NCBI GenBank assembly: GCA_963605535.1
Contig: CAVCXB010000087.1
Span: 1-12,322 of the forward strand
From: Anthropogastromicrobium chipingensis_A
GTDB taxonomy: Bacteria > Bacillota > Clostridia > Lachnospirales > Lachnospiraceae
Reading direction: 5' to 3'
DNA length: 12,322 nucleotides
The notes beneath the pieces are model-generated. The model worked only from the letters and a program-made list of their open reading frames with translations. It searched no databases and was not told the origin of the DNA. Below are positions 1 through 7,686 of the stretch, piece by piece; the stretch's first letter is position 1; the number at the start of each line of letters is the position of its first letter. The position numbers and the translations under genes were made by a program.

Positions 1-54
1 GGGTAACGGGACCCTTAGCAAGCCCCGATCCCTTTAGGGGCGGGAGTAATTGAC
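1..54 (+). mobile_element. Right end of an IS200/IS605-family (tnpB-type) element
   Basis: The sequence shows a hairpin with left arm CCCG (24-27), a bulged A, UCCC (29-32), loop TTTA (33-36), and right arm GGGG-CGGG (37-44). A tail GAGTAATTGAC follows and ends at 54. A smaller hairpin (GGGT 1-4 with ACCC 11-14) precedes it. This layout, an AGCCCC...GGGG stem then G(A)GTARTTGAC, is how I remember the right ends of many IS605/IS1341-type elements in Firmicutes. The element body, including any tnpB, would lie left of the window. Directly downstream is a decapitated ABC transporter gene, as expected if the element inserted in it. The family assignment rests on remembered pattern, not a search; a fortuitous terminator-like hairpin is the main alternative. 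Confidence 0.62.
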
Positions 55-72
55 AGTGTAGTGAATAATTAT
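1..72 (+). ncRNA. Probable 3' scaffold and guide of a TnpB omega-RNA (partial)
   Basis: In IS200/IS605 elements the transcript covering the right end works as the omega-RNA (reRNA) of the TnpB nuclease, and about 16-20 nt of flanking DNA act as guide. If the element ends at TTGAC (50-54), the guide starts at 55 (AGTGTAGTGAATAATT...), that is, in the host ABC gene. The hairpins at 1-14 and 24-44 would be the terminal scaffold stems. The 5' part is outside the window, so neither expression nor an intact tnpB can be judged. This is inferred from family knowledge. Confidence 0.4.
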
Positions 73-666
73 CTGACGCAGGTAAAATACCCAGTCTGGA
101 ATGAGACGATCAAGCAATCATTGTCAAAGGAAATCTATGAGCAGTATCAGTCCTTGTCGGCAGACGCGGTGCATGATTCATTCACAATCGCAGAGAACAT
201 CTTGTTAAGAAAAATGCAAAACGAAACCGACCGCAGACGTGTTCAAAAGGTGCTCGAGGAGAGCGGTCTGTGGGAGCGTGTGAGTCATCTTCTGAAGGGA
301 ATGGACAGCGTACTCGGAAAAGAGTTTGATGAGGATGGAATCGAGCTTTCTGGCGGCGAGAGCCAGAAGCTTGCGATTGCGTGTGCTTTATACGAAGATG
401 CGGGCGTATTGATTCTTGACGAACCGGCAAACAGTTTAGATCCGTTAGCCGAAGCTGAGATGTATGAGCGTATGTTTGCAGCCGGAAAAGATCGTACTTT
501 GATTTTAATCTCGCATCGCCTGTATTCCACGAGAAAGGCGGACTGCATCTGCTACATTGAAAACGGAAAAATTGCAGAGGAAGGTACGCATGAAGAACTT
601 ATGAAGGAAAACGGAAAATATGCGGCAATGTATGAATTGCAGGCGGGACTGTATGCGCAGGAATAA
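55..666 (+). pseudogene. 3' remnant of an ABC exporter (ATP-binding half only)
   Basis: The reading frame is open from the IS boundary to a TAA at 664-666. Counting from the GTG at 61 (201 residues), it has the ABC signature LSGGE (96-100), Walker B VLILDEP with D120 and E121, and the H-loop histidine H152. It ends with the usual exporter tail (ENGKIAEEGTHEELM...). SFTIAENILL (about 41-50) corresponds to the region after the Q-loop of exporter ATPases. Walker A and the whole transmembrane domain that should precede it are absent, because the sequence meets the IS right end instead. A full exporter of this type has about 570-600 residues, so roughly two thirds is missing from this frame. No good ribosome binding site precedes 61, and without Walker A it cannot act as an ATPase alone. 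The substrate is unknown. The 5' part may survive on the far side of the IS. Confidence 0.75.
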
Positions 667-743
667 TTTGCAATCTGAGTAAGGAGTAGTCTTGATTTTT
701 GAAGATATAAATAAATAGAAGCTAAAAAATTTAAAATATCCTC

Positions 744-771
744 TTGTATTTTATAACCATTTTGCTATAAT
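744..771 (+). promoter_or_regulatory. Promoter of the jet operon (extended -10)
   Basis: A perfect TATAAT lies at 766-771 with a TG one base upstream (763-764), an extended -10 element. A weak -35, TTGTAT, lies at 744-749 with a 16-bp spacer. Transcription would start near 777-779, about 60 bases before the jetA start. The surrounding 700-760 stretch is AT-rich, and no convincing terminator of the preceding ABC remnant is visible. This is the only good promoter I see before the four jet genes, so it probably drives them all. Confidence 0.7.
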
Positions 772-779
772 GAACGGGA

Positions 780-806
780 CAGTATGTCACATATTTGGCA
801 TACCTG
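780..806 (+). repeat. Imperfect inverted repeat in the jetA leader
   Basis: CAGTATG (780-786) can pair with CATAcCTG (799-806), giving 7 base pairs with one bulged C around a 12-base loop. It sits right at the predicted transcription start of the jet operon. It could therefore be a repressor operator or a short 5' leader hairpin, or it may be chance. No family of regulator is suggested by the sequence. Confidence 0.3.
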
Positions 807-824
807 ATTAAATTAAAAATGCAT

Positions 825-839
825 GGAGGAAGCAGTGTG
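825..839 (+). promoter_or_regulatory. Ribosome binding site fixing the jetA start at GTG 837
   Basis: GGAGGA (825-830) lies 6 bases before GTG 837. The longer frame open from TTG 795 has no ribosome binding site, and its extra 14 residues precede the region that resembles the family. GTG 837 is therefore the better start. Confidence 0.75.
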
Positions 840-2327
840 CAGGTTACAGAAAAATTAACGAAAGCACTGACGGAAACGAAATATTTAAATGCGGATAATG
901 TGAGCCGATATCGCTGCATTATGCGCATTTTTTTTGAAAATTATGAGAAATTAAACTATTGGCTTTATCAAGAGGAAATCTACGATCAGATGAAGGAAGA
1001 TCCCTTCTTTGCAGAGTATCGCATCGAACAGTGTCAGCAGGATCTGGCGATGCTTGTCGAGTGGAAGAACTTAAACACGATTCAAGACACGCGAAAGGTT
1101 GCGTCAATCGAAGAATTCAAAAATAAAAAATATCGCTATCAGATGTCGGAGTACAGTGTTGAGATTGAACGTCTGGTGCTTCGACTGGAAAATTTATCTG
1201 TTGAGGGTGCTTCCCTTGAACCGACACTTCTGGAACGTATTCGCCGAAATGTAAATCGTTTTAAGGAAATGGCAAAAGAAGGGATTGATTCCGATACGGT
1301 GTATACCTGGTGGAATGACTTGAATAACGACTTCATCCGTCTGAATCAAAATTATAAGGATTATATGCGTGACCTCAATAGCGTTAAGGCAGAGGAAATG
1401 ATGCACACAAGAGAGTTTCTTGTGTTTAAGGATCGTCTGGTCGAGTATCTGCGAAGCTTCATCAAGGGATTACAGCAAAATGTTGGTGTGATTGAAGAGA
1501 CACTACGAAGCTTAGATACTCAAGTTTGTACTCAAGTTTTTGAGAAGGTAATCGCCTATGAATTGTCCATTCCACGAATTGACATGGAAGTGACAAGAGA
1601 GCTCATAGAGCCAAAGATAAGAGGTCGCTTTCAGAGCATTTATAACTGGTTTGTTTCAGACGGCACCGATGAAAATGAGGCGAGCCGTCTTTTTGATGAG
1701 ACAAATGAAATTATTCGCAAAATTACTCGGTATGCAGCACGAATTACCGAGAGGAATGCATCGGGTGCGAACAGGCGCGAGGAGTATCGAAGGGTAGCAA
1801 AACTATTTTTAAATTGCGAGGATATAAAGGATGCGCATAAAATGTCTGCAATGGTCTTTGGAATGGAGCGTCCCCTTCATTTAAAGGGTGATTTGGTGCG
1901 TGAGACGGATAGCATGAATCAGGGGGTATATGAGGAAGAGCCGTTTGACATGACGATCAAACCGCGTGTGCGCACCTACAAAGAAAAAACAAACCGAAGC
2001 GCAATTCGAGAGACAAATGCGCAAAAGCAACAGGCACGTCAAGAGATGATACAGAAGCAAAAGGAGGATGCAGCGAAAATTCGGCTGCTAGAAAAGGATG
2101 GTCGCATTGATTTTGCCACGCTTCCTGTGATTGAGTTGCGCGTGCGTGAGATCTTATTAAAATGGCTGTCAGACGCAATGGAAAATCCGTCCTTTCAGGC
2201 AAGAACCGAGGATGGACGTCATTTTCGGTTAGACAAAAGTCTGGTGAATGAGAAATGTGTTGTTCACTGTGAAGATGGAAATTTTACAATGCCACATATG
2301 GTAATTGAATTTTTGGAGGATGCGTAA
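837..2327 (+). CDS. jetA: Wadjet defence protein JetA (kleisin-like, TIGR02677/DUF2397 family)
   Basis: This 496-residue protein is the kleisin (MksF-like) subunit of the Wadjet complex, which bridges the JetC heads and holds circular DNA in the SMC ring. Family-like features are an N-terminal winged-helix stretch (NADNVSRYRCIMRIFFE), LVEWKNL at 73-79, and VASIEEF...YRYQM at 88-103. A long helical middle and a charged linker rich in Lys and Gln follow. A C-terminal winged-helix-like region starts near 424 (IDFATLPVIELRVREILL) and ends in a short beta-rich tail (DGRHFRLD...). The length fits the family. No signal peptide or membrane segment is seen, so it is cytoplasmic. Its TAA overlaps the jetB ATG by one base (TAATG). 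Family assignment is from recalled motifs and gene order; the kleisin role is known for Wadjet/MukF homologues and inferred here. Confidence 0.9.
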   Translation: MQVTEKLTKALTETKYLNADNVSRYRCIMRIFFENYEKLNYWLYQEEIYDQMKEDPFFAEYRIEQCQQDLAMLVEWKNLNTIQDTRKVASIEEFKNKKYRYQMSEYSVEIERLVLRLENLSVEGASLEPTLLERIRRNVNRFKEMAKEGIDSDTVYTWWNDLNNDFIRLNQNYKDYMRDLNSVKAEEMMHTREFLVFKDRLVEYLRSFIKGLQQNVGVIEETLRSLDTQVCTQVFEKVIAYELSIPRIDMEVTRELIEPKIRGRFQSIYNWFVSDGTDENEASRLFDETNEIIRKITRYAARITERNASGANRREEYRRVAKLFLNCEDIKDAHKMSAMVFGMERPLHLKGDLVRETDSMNQGVYEEEPFDMTIKPRVRTYKEKTNRSAIRETNAQKQQARQEMIQKQKEDAAKIRLLEKDGRIDFATLPVIELRVREILLKWLSDAMENPSFQARTEDGRHFRLDKSLVNEKCVVHCEDGNFTMPHMVIEFLEDA

Positions 2328-3493
2328 TGAGAGAGCTGGATGCGCTGTTAAACAATCGCTGGATTTTAAAAGCGGAAGATAAGGAATTGTATTATAAAGT
2401 GCGTGATCAGCTTGGGGAGATCCGTAAATTTGCATCGGATAAGTTGGGCTGTCACATTATTGAAAATGCACTGATGGTAAAGCTTGAAAAGATTCCCGTG
2501 ATTCCAGAAACGTTCATGGGCATACAGGAGTTTACGTCAAAGGAAGAATATGCTTTTTTGTGTATTCTTTTGATGTTTTTGGAGGACAAAGATCCACAGG
2601 GACAGTTTATTTTGTCTCAGCTGACCGAATATATTTCTGCCAATATGCCAGAAGAAAATGTAGACTGGACATTTTATGCAAATCGAAGACGGCTGATTAA
2701 GGTACTGCGATTTGCAGTGGATCAGGGAATGATTCGAATTACAGACGGTACAGATGAAGGTTTTATGGACGATGCCTCTGGTGAGGTTCTTTATGAAAAT
2801 ACAGGTGTGTCACGTTATTTTATGCGTAATTTTTCCCATGATATTATGGGCTATACAAAACCAGAAGATTTTGAAGAAAGCGATTGGTTCGAAATGGATG
2901 AGAGCAAGGGAATTGCGCGGCGACACCGTGTCTACAAACGCCTCTTATTTGCACCAGGCATGTATCAAAATGATGGTTTGCAGGAGGATTTCGAGTACTT
3001 GAAATATTATGGTCGTCGCATGAGCGAGGATCTTGAGCGAACCTTTGATTGTCAGGTGCATATTCACAAAGGCAGTGCATTTCTTTTATCAGGAGAGGAT
3101 TGCCGCATGGGCGGTGTATTTCCGGGAGGAAATGCGATCAGTGATGTGTGTTTGTTATGCTTTGGCCCGATTCAGGAAAAAATTACAAGTGAAGAATGGA
3201 AGGCTGCCACAGATGAAACGGTTACAATCGAGACGGCAGAGCTTGAAAATTTGATAAAAGAAGTGAAACGCACATTTGGGGATGGCTTTACGAAGGAACT
3301 TCGCCAGATGCCAGAGGGTGAATTTACGCGCTGCATCATAGATAGCATGGAAGTATGGATGTTTTTAAAGCGAATCGAATCCGGTCGTCAGGTGGTATTG
3401 TATCCGGCAATTGGAAAACTGGTGGGTCATTATCCAAAAGAGTATGAGATGCAATTAAAACAGCAAACAGGAGAAGGAGAAGAAGGTAAATGA
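2327..3493 (+). CDS. jetB: Wadjet defence protein JetB (KITE subunit, TIGR02678/DUF2398 family)
   Basis: This 388-residue soluble protein is the probable KITE (MksE-like) subunit, which binds the JetA kleisin and DNA and helps load the SMC motor. It has an N-terminal helical region (ALLNNRWILKAEDKELYYKV), then a winged-helix-like part including WTFYANRRRLIKVLRF near 114-129. A second mixed alpha/beta half follows, containing RRHRVYKRLLF and the end of the KITE fold. ATG 2327 is preceded by GGAGGA (2315-2320) at a 6-base distance, so the start is well supported. It overlaps jetA by 1 base and jetC by 4 bases (ATGA), implying translational coupling and matched subunit amounts. The assignment rests on family resemblance and its fixed place between jetA and jetC. 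Confidence 0.88.
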   Translation: MRELDALLNNRWILKAEDKELYYKVRDQLGEIRKFASDKLGCHIIENALMVKLEKIPVIPETFMGIQEFTSKEEYAFLCILLMFLEDKDPQGQFILSQLTEYISANMPEENVDWTFYANRRRLIKVLRFAVDQGMIRITDGTDEGFMDDASGEVLYENTGVSRYFMRNFSHDIMGYTKPEDFEESDWFEMDESKGIARRHRVYKRLLFAPGMYQNDGLQEDFEYLKYYGRRMSEDLERTFDCQVHIHKGSAFLLSGEDCRMGGVFPGGNAISDVCLLCFGPIQEKITSEEWKAATDETVTIETAELENLIKEVKRTFGDGFTKELRQMPEGEFTRCIIDSMEVWMFLKRIESGRQVVLYPAIGKLVGHYPKEYEMQLKQQTGEGEEGK

Positions 3494-6400
3494 ACAGCAG
3501 GTGGCAGGCAAGTAAAATAGGATTGGTCAATTTCTGGTATTACGATGAACAGGAATTTCCATTTGTAAAGGGACGTATGCTTCTTCGAGGCTCAAACGGC
3601 TCCGGAAAGTCGGTTACGATGCAGAGCGTGGTGCCGCTTCTTCTTGATGGAAATATGAGTCCGGAGCGCTTAGATCCGTTTGGCTCAAGAGATCGTAAGA
3701 TGAGCAGCTATTTATTGGAAGAGGATGATGAGCGTGAAGAGCGAACCGGCTATTTGTATCTGGAGTTTAAGCGTCAGGACAGCGAAACCTATTTGACAAT
3801 CGGAATGGGCATCCGCGCAAGAAAGGGAAAGCCACTTGATAAATGGTATTTTTCATTGTCAGATGGACGGCGAATCGGAAAAGATTTTTTCTTATATCGT
3901 GAGACAAACGAAAAGGTGCCGCTCACAAAACGAGAATTGACGAATCGTCTGGCAAACGGCGGTGTCGTATTTGACCGCCAGATGGATTACATGGAGTATG
4001 TGAATAAGCAGATTTTTGGCTTTGACACGGTAGATGAGTATCGAGAGATGATTGATCTTTTGATTCAGCTTCGAACACCAAAGCTGTCGAAGGACTTTAA
4101 ACCATCAATTATCAATGAAATTTTAAGCAATTCCTTGCAGCCACTCTCGGATGATGATCTTCGTCCGATGTCAGAGGCAATTGAAAATATCGATTCCATG
4201 AGTATGAACCTGAAATCAAAGCAGGAGGCAAAACAGGCGGCAGATAAGATTGCGCAATCGCTTGACCGATACAATCGCTGCATTTTATTCGAAAAAGCAC
4301 AGAATCTTGAGATACAAAAAAGTCAGCTTTCTCAGACAGAAGTGCAAATGAAACAGCATATGCACGAAAAAGAGGCCAGCGAAAAAGAAGCGGCACGTCT
4401 TGAGGAAGAGCTTGTTCAGATGGATGCAATGCAGGCATCAATGGAAAAGGAAAAAGAGACCTTGAGTAAGAGCGATGCAGTGGCATTAAAGGATCGCGAG
4501 CTTGCTCTTTCAAAAGAGCTTGTGGAGCATCAGGGGATTTTTAAACGAAAAAAGAGCAATTTGACCGCAAAGGAGGATCAGTATCTGGATCTTCAAAAGC
4601 GTAAGAAGCTAGAAGAAGATACAAGCTACGAGAAAGAAAAGCAGCTAAAGGACTTGCTTGAAGAAATGGCATCGCAGGCGGAAGATATGGCATTTGAGGA
4701 GCATACCTTCATGCAGGATGAGCTTCTTTCTAATTTGGATGCGGAATATTCTTTTTCGCTGCATAGACAGCAGTTTGAGACGACAAAGACAAAAATTCGT
4801 CAGGGAACCCAGATGCTTCGCAACATGCAGGGACTCGAGCGTGAGAAGGATACGCTGCTGCAAAAGCGTGAGAAAAATGAGCGCGAGATGGACGGTGCGC
4901 AGCGAAAGCAAAATGAGCTAGAGGCAATGCTTGTGCAGCTTCAAAATGAATGGAAGGAAGCACTCTATAACTGGAATGGCAAGAACAAAGAATTGGTGCT
5001 AGACAGCGAGCTGCTGCATGAGTTTTGTGCATTTGCAGATGATTATCAGGAAGAGCCTGATTTTACAATTGTCCAGCAAAAAGTCGGTGATGCATGGATT
5101 TTGGCAAAAGATGAACTGAAATCCGAAGCCTCTGCTGTAGAAAGAGAAGAAAAAGAGACGGATGAGCAGTACCGTGCGGTAAAAACGGAATTGTCTCAGT
5201 GGGAAAATCAGAGAGAGCCGCAGCCAGAGCGCACAGAAGCTGTAATTGAAAATCGAAAGCGTCTAAGCGAAAAGCAGATTCCATATTGTGAGCTGTATAA
5301 GCTGATTGAATTCGACAAAACGCTTGACGAGGCAACCTGCAATCGCTTAGAAGAATCCCTTTTGTTAATGGGCATTCTTGATGCATTGGTTATTGATGAG
5401 CAATATAAGGACGAAGTGCTTGCTATAAACGAAGACAATAACAGCTGCTATGACCGCTATCTGTTTGTCACAAAAAAGCGCGCCGCTCACAGCCTTCTTG
5501 ATGCGCTGGAGCTAGGAGCCTCTGCCGATGATATTTTTATGAATCAGCGTTTGACTTCTATTCTTGGTCAGATTGCATGGATAGATTCGTCAACAAATGG
5601 AGCAGCAAAAACAGCTATAGCTTCGAGTTCGAATAGGGCGATGGATGGATTCGCAAACACGCTTACTGATGCATCTGCTGCAATCTATCCAAATGGTATC
5701 TACCAGATCGGACCAGTGACAGGTACGATTACTGGCACATATACGGCCAAATTTATTGGTGCACAGGCAAGAGAACGAAATCGTCAGCAAAAAATAGAAG
5801 AATGCAAGGCGCTTCTTGCAAACTTGGAGGCAGAAAAAGCACTTCTTTGGCAGAAAAAACAAATACTTGCACAGCGTCAACAAACGCTTTTACAGGAGTA
5901 TCAGGCGTTTCCAAAGGATAAGGATTTAAGAGAAGCGTTAAAAATGCTGGAGGTTGCTGCGCACGAGTGTGATCGTCTGCAGGCAGAAGCACTGCACATC
6001 GAGGAGGAGCGTAAAAAACTGGCCGAGCAGTTAAACGAAAAGAAAAAGGAAGTGCTTACATTAGCACAAGAATTATACCTTGAATGTAGTCTTTCTGTTT
6101 TTGAACGGGCAGAGGAAGCCGCTTTTTCTTACACAGCGGGGCTTCAGCATATAGAATCGCTGCATGAATTGTATCGAAACAGTCAAAACAATATTTGCTT
6201 GCTTGAAGAGGATTTGGAGCAAAAAGAAGCCGATCTTGATGAGATTCGCTACGATGTCAATCGGGAAAATAAAAATCTTACAGAGATTTCACAGGAACTT
6301 TCATCTGTTCAAAAGCAGTTAGAGTTGACCGATTATGAGCAGATCAAGGAACGACTCGATCAGTGCTTGACGTGGCTTCGGGAATATCCGGAAAAAATGA

Positions 6401-7686
6401 GACGCTGTGTTCAGGAAAAAACACAAAAACAGGATGCGGCAAAGGATCTGGAAGGCAAAATCAAAGAAGACCAGATTCAGGCAATGCATTTACAGCAAAT
6501 TGTTTCCTGGTTAAAAACAATCTTTGAGGCAGAGCGCGATCTTGGTTATGTGAGTTTTTCTCAGCAGAGTGAACCAAAAATACTTACTAGTGTACAGATA
6601 GTATCGCTTTTATCAGGTGCTGGAAGACAGAACAGAGAAACACTTGTAAAAAATTTAAATCAGGTGTTTTTTGAAAATAAGGCATACTTGACAGAATACG
6701 ATGTCGCGCAAACAAACCTTTTTGAAGAGCTGGATGTGGATGCACCGCAGCTGCCAATCCATGCAGGTCGTGCTGATTTTGCAGCAAAATTTAAAGGAAC
6801 CCAGATTCCATTCATGAAGCTGCCACAGTATCTTGCAGAAGAAATTGAGGAAGAATCCGGACTAATTCGCAACGAAGACCGTACCTTATTTGAGGATATT
6901 CTTGCCAACACGATGGGACGAAAGATTCGTGCAAAAATTAATTCGTCCAATGCATGGGTCGAAAAGATGAATTCACTGATGAACGCGATGAATACGTCGA
7001 GTGGTCTGAAGCTGTCGCTTCGTTGGCGCAGCAAGACAGCAGAAAAAGAAGATCAGCTGGATACAAAGGAACTCGTTGAGCTATTAAAGCGTGATTCGCA
7101 TCTATTAAATGAGCGCGATTTTGAAAAGCTTTCAAAACACTTCCGCTCGAAGGTCGAGCAGGCGAGACGCAGTGCAAGGGACAGCGTAGGAATGGTATCG
7201 TTTTATCAGGTAATGAAGGATACACTTGATTATCGTAAATGGTTTGAATTTCAGCTGTTCTCACAGAAAAATAACGAGCGCCGCAAGGAGTTGACAAATA
7301 GCGTATTTGGAACATTTAGTGGCGGTGAGAAAGCCATGTCCATGTATGTGCCATTGTTCTCAGCTGTTGTGGCAAAGTACCAGGGCGGACGCGCGGATGC
7401 CCCTCGTTTGATTTCACTCGATGAGGCGTTTGCCGGTGTCGACAGTCGAAATATTCGTGATATGTTCCGATTGATGAGCGAATTTGAGTTTGATTTTATC
7501 ATCAACTCACAGGTCCTTTGGGGCGATAGTGACACGCTTGATGCGCTGGCTATTTATCAGCTGGTTCGCCCGGAGAATGCAAAATTTGTCTCCGTAATGT
7601 CCTATCTTTGGAATGGTCATTCCAAAAAACTGTTGGAAAACGAAGAGGAGGTGGCACTAGAAGGTGCAGCACTTGAACAACAATGA
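3490..7686 (+). CDS. jetC: Wadjet SMC-like ATPase JetC (TIGR02680 family)
   Basis: This 1398-residue SMC/MukB/MksB-like motor uses ATP to extrude DNA loops, sensing small circular DNA. The N-terminal head carries Walker A GSNGSGKS (34-41), preceded by VNFWYYDEQEF and LLRG and followed by LLLDGNMSPERLDPFG, a string typical of TIGR02680. Long coiled coils run about 238-590 and 760-1000. Between them is a hinge-like region (about 600-757) with LLLMGILDALVI and FIGAQAR. The C-terminal head has the signature FSGGEK (S1277), Walker B ISLDEAF (D1311, E1312) and D-loop AGVD (1315-1318). All ATPase motifs are intact and there is no frameshift. The start is an ATGA overlap with jetB after a purine-rich AGGAGA site. 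The length is typical of the family. Loop extrusion is established for Wadjet type I and is inferred for this protein. Confidence 0.95.
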   Translation: MNSRWQASKIGLVNFWYYDEQEFPFVKGRMLLRGSNGSGKSVTMQSVVPLLLDGNMSPERLDPFGSRDRKMSSYLLEEDDEREERTGYLYLEFKRQDSETYLTIGMGIRARKGKPLDKWYFSLSDGRRIGKDFFLYRETNEKVPLTKRELTNRLANGGVVFDRQMDYMEYVNKQIFGFDTVDEYREMIDLLIQLRTPKLSKDFKPSIINEILSNSLQPLSDDDLRPMSEAIENIDSMSMNLKSKQEAKQAADKIAQSLDRYNRCILFEKAQNLEIQKSQLSQTEVQMKQHMHEKEASEKEAARLEEELVQMDAMQASMEKEKETLSKSDAVALKDRELALSKELVEHQGIFKRKKSNLTAKEDQYLDLQKRKKLEEDTSYEKEKQLKDLLEEMASQAEDMAFEEHTFMQDELLSNLDAEYSFSLHRQQFETTKTKIRQGTQMLRNMQGLEREKDTLLQKREKNEREMDGAQRKQNELEAMLVQLQNEWKEALYNWNGKNKELVLDSELLHEFCAFADDYQEEPDFTIVQQKVGDAWILAKDELKSEASAVEREEKETDEQYRAVKTELSQWENQREPQPERTEAVIENRKRLSEKQIPYCELYKLIEFDKTLDEATCNRLEESLLLMGILDALVIDEQYKDEVLAINEDNNSCYDRYLFVTKKRAAHSLLDALELGASADDIFMNQRLTSILGQIAWIDSSTNGAAKTAIASSSNRAMDGFANTLTDASAAIYPNGIYQIGPVTGTITGTYTAKFIGAQARERNRQQKIEECKALLANLEAEKALLWQKKQILAQRQQTLLQEYQAFPKDKDLREALKMLEVAAHECDRLQAEALHIEEERKKLAEQLNEKKKEVLTLAQELYLECSLSVFERAEEAAFSYTAGLQHIESLHELYRNSQNNICLLEEDLEQKEADLDEIRYDVNRENKNLTEISQELSSVQKQLELTDYEQIKERLDQCLTWLREYPEKMRRCVQEKTQKQDAAKDLEGKIKEDQIQAMHLQQIVSWLKTIFEAERDLGYVSFSQQSEPKILTSVQIVSLLSGAGRQNRETLVKNLNQVFFENKAYLTEYDVAQTNLFEELDVDAPQLPIHAGRADFAAKFKGTQIPFMKLPQYLAEEIEEESGLIRNEDRTLFEDILANTMGRKIRAKINSSNAWVEKMNSLMNAMNTSSGLKLSLRWRSKTAEKEDQLDTKELVELLKRDSHLLNERDFEKLSKHFRSKVEQARRSARDSVGMVSFYQVMKDTLDYRKWFEFQLFSQKNNERRKELTNSVFGTFSGGEKAMSMYVPLFSAVVAKYQGGRADAPRLISLDEAFAGVDSRNIRDMFRLMSEFEFDFIINSQVLWGDSDTLDALAIYQLVRPENAKFVSVMSYLWNGHSKKLLENEEEVALEGAALEQQ
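7646..7666 (+). promoter_or_regulatory. Ribosome binding site inside jetC, fixing the jetD start at GTG 7664
   Basis: AGGAGGTG at 7646-7653 is a near-perfect Shine-Dalgarno sequence embedded in the last codons of jetC. It lies 10 bases before GTG 7664. A stop codon in the jetD frame at 7658-7660 rules out any earlier start. The ATG at 7683, which overlaps the jetC stop as ATGA, is in another frame and reads only five codons. Confidence 0.75.

Noticed and set aside
682..718. AAGGAG followed by a TTG and an eight-codon frame after the ABC remnant
   Set aside because: Too short and AT-rich, with no similarity to known leader peptides and no nearby attenuator.
795..836. TTG start giving JetA 14 extra residues
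   Set aside because: No ribosome binding site before TTG 795 and the segment includes the leader hairpin and the ribosome binding site of the better GTG 837 start.
4112..4513. 133-codon minus-strand frame inside jetC
   Set aside because: A shadow of the jetC coiled-coil coding sequence, with no ribosome binding site or recognisable motif.
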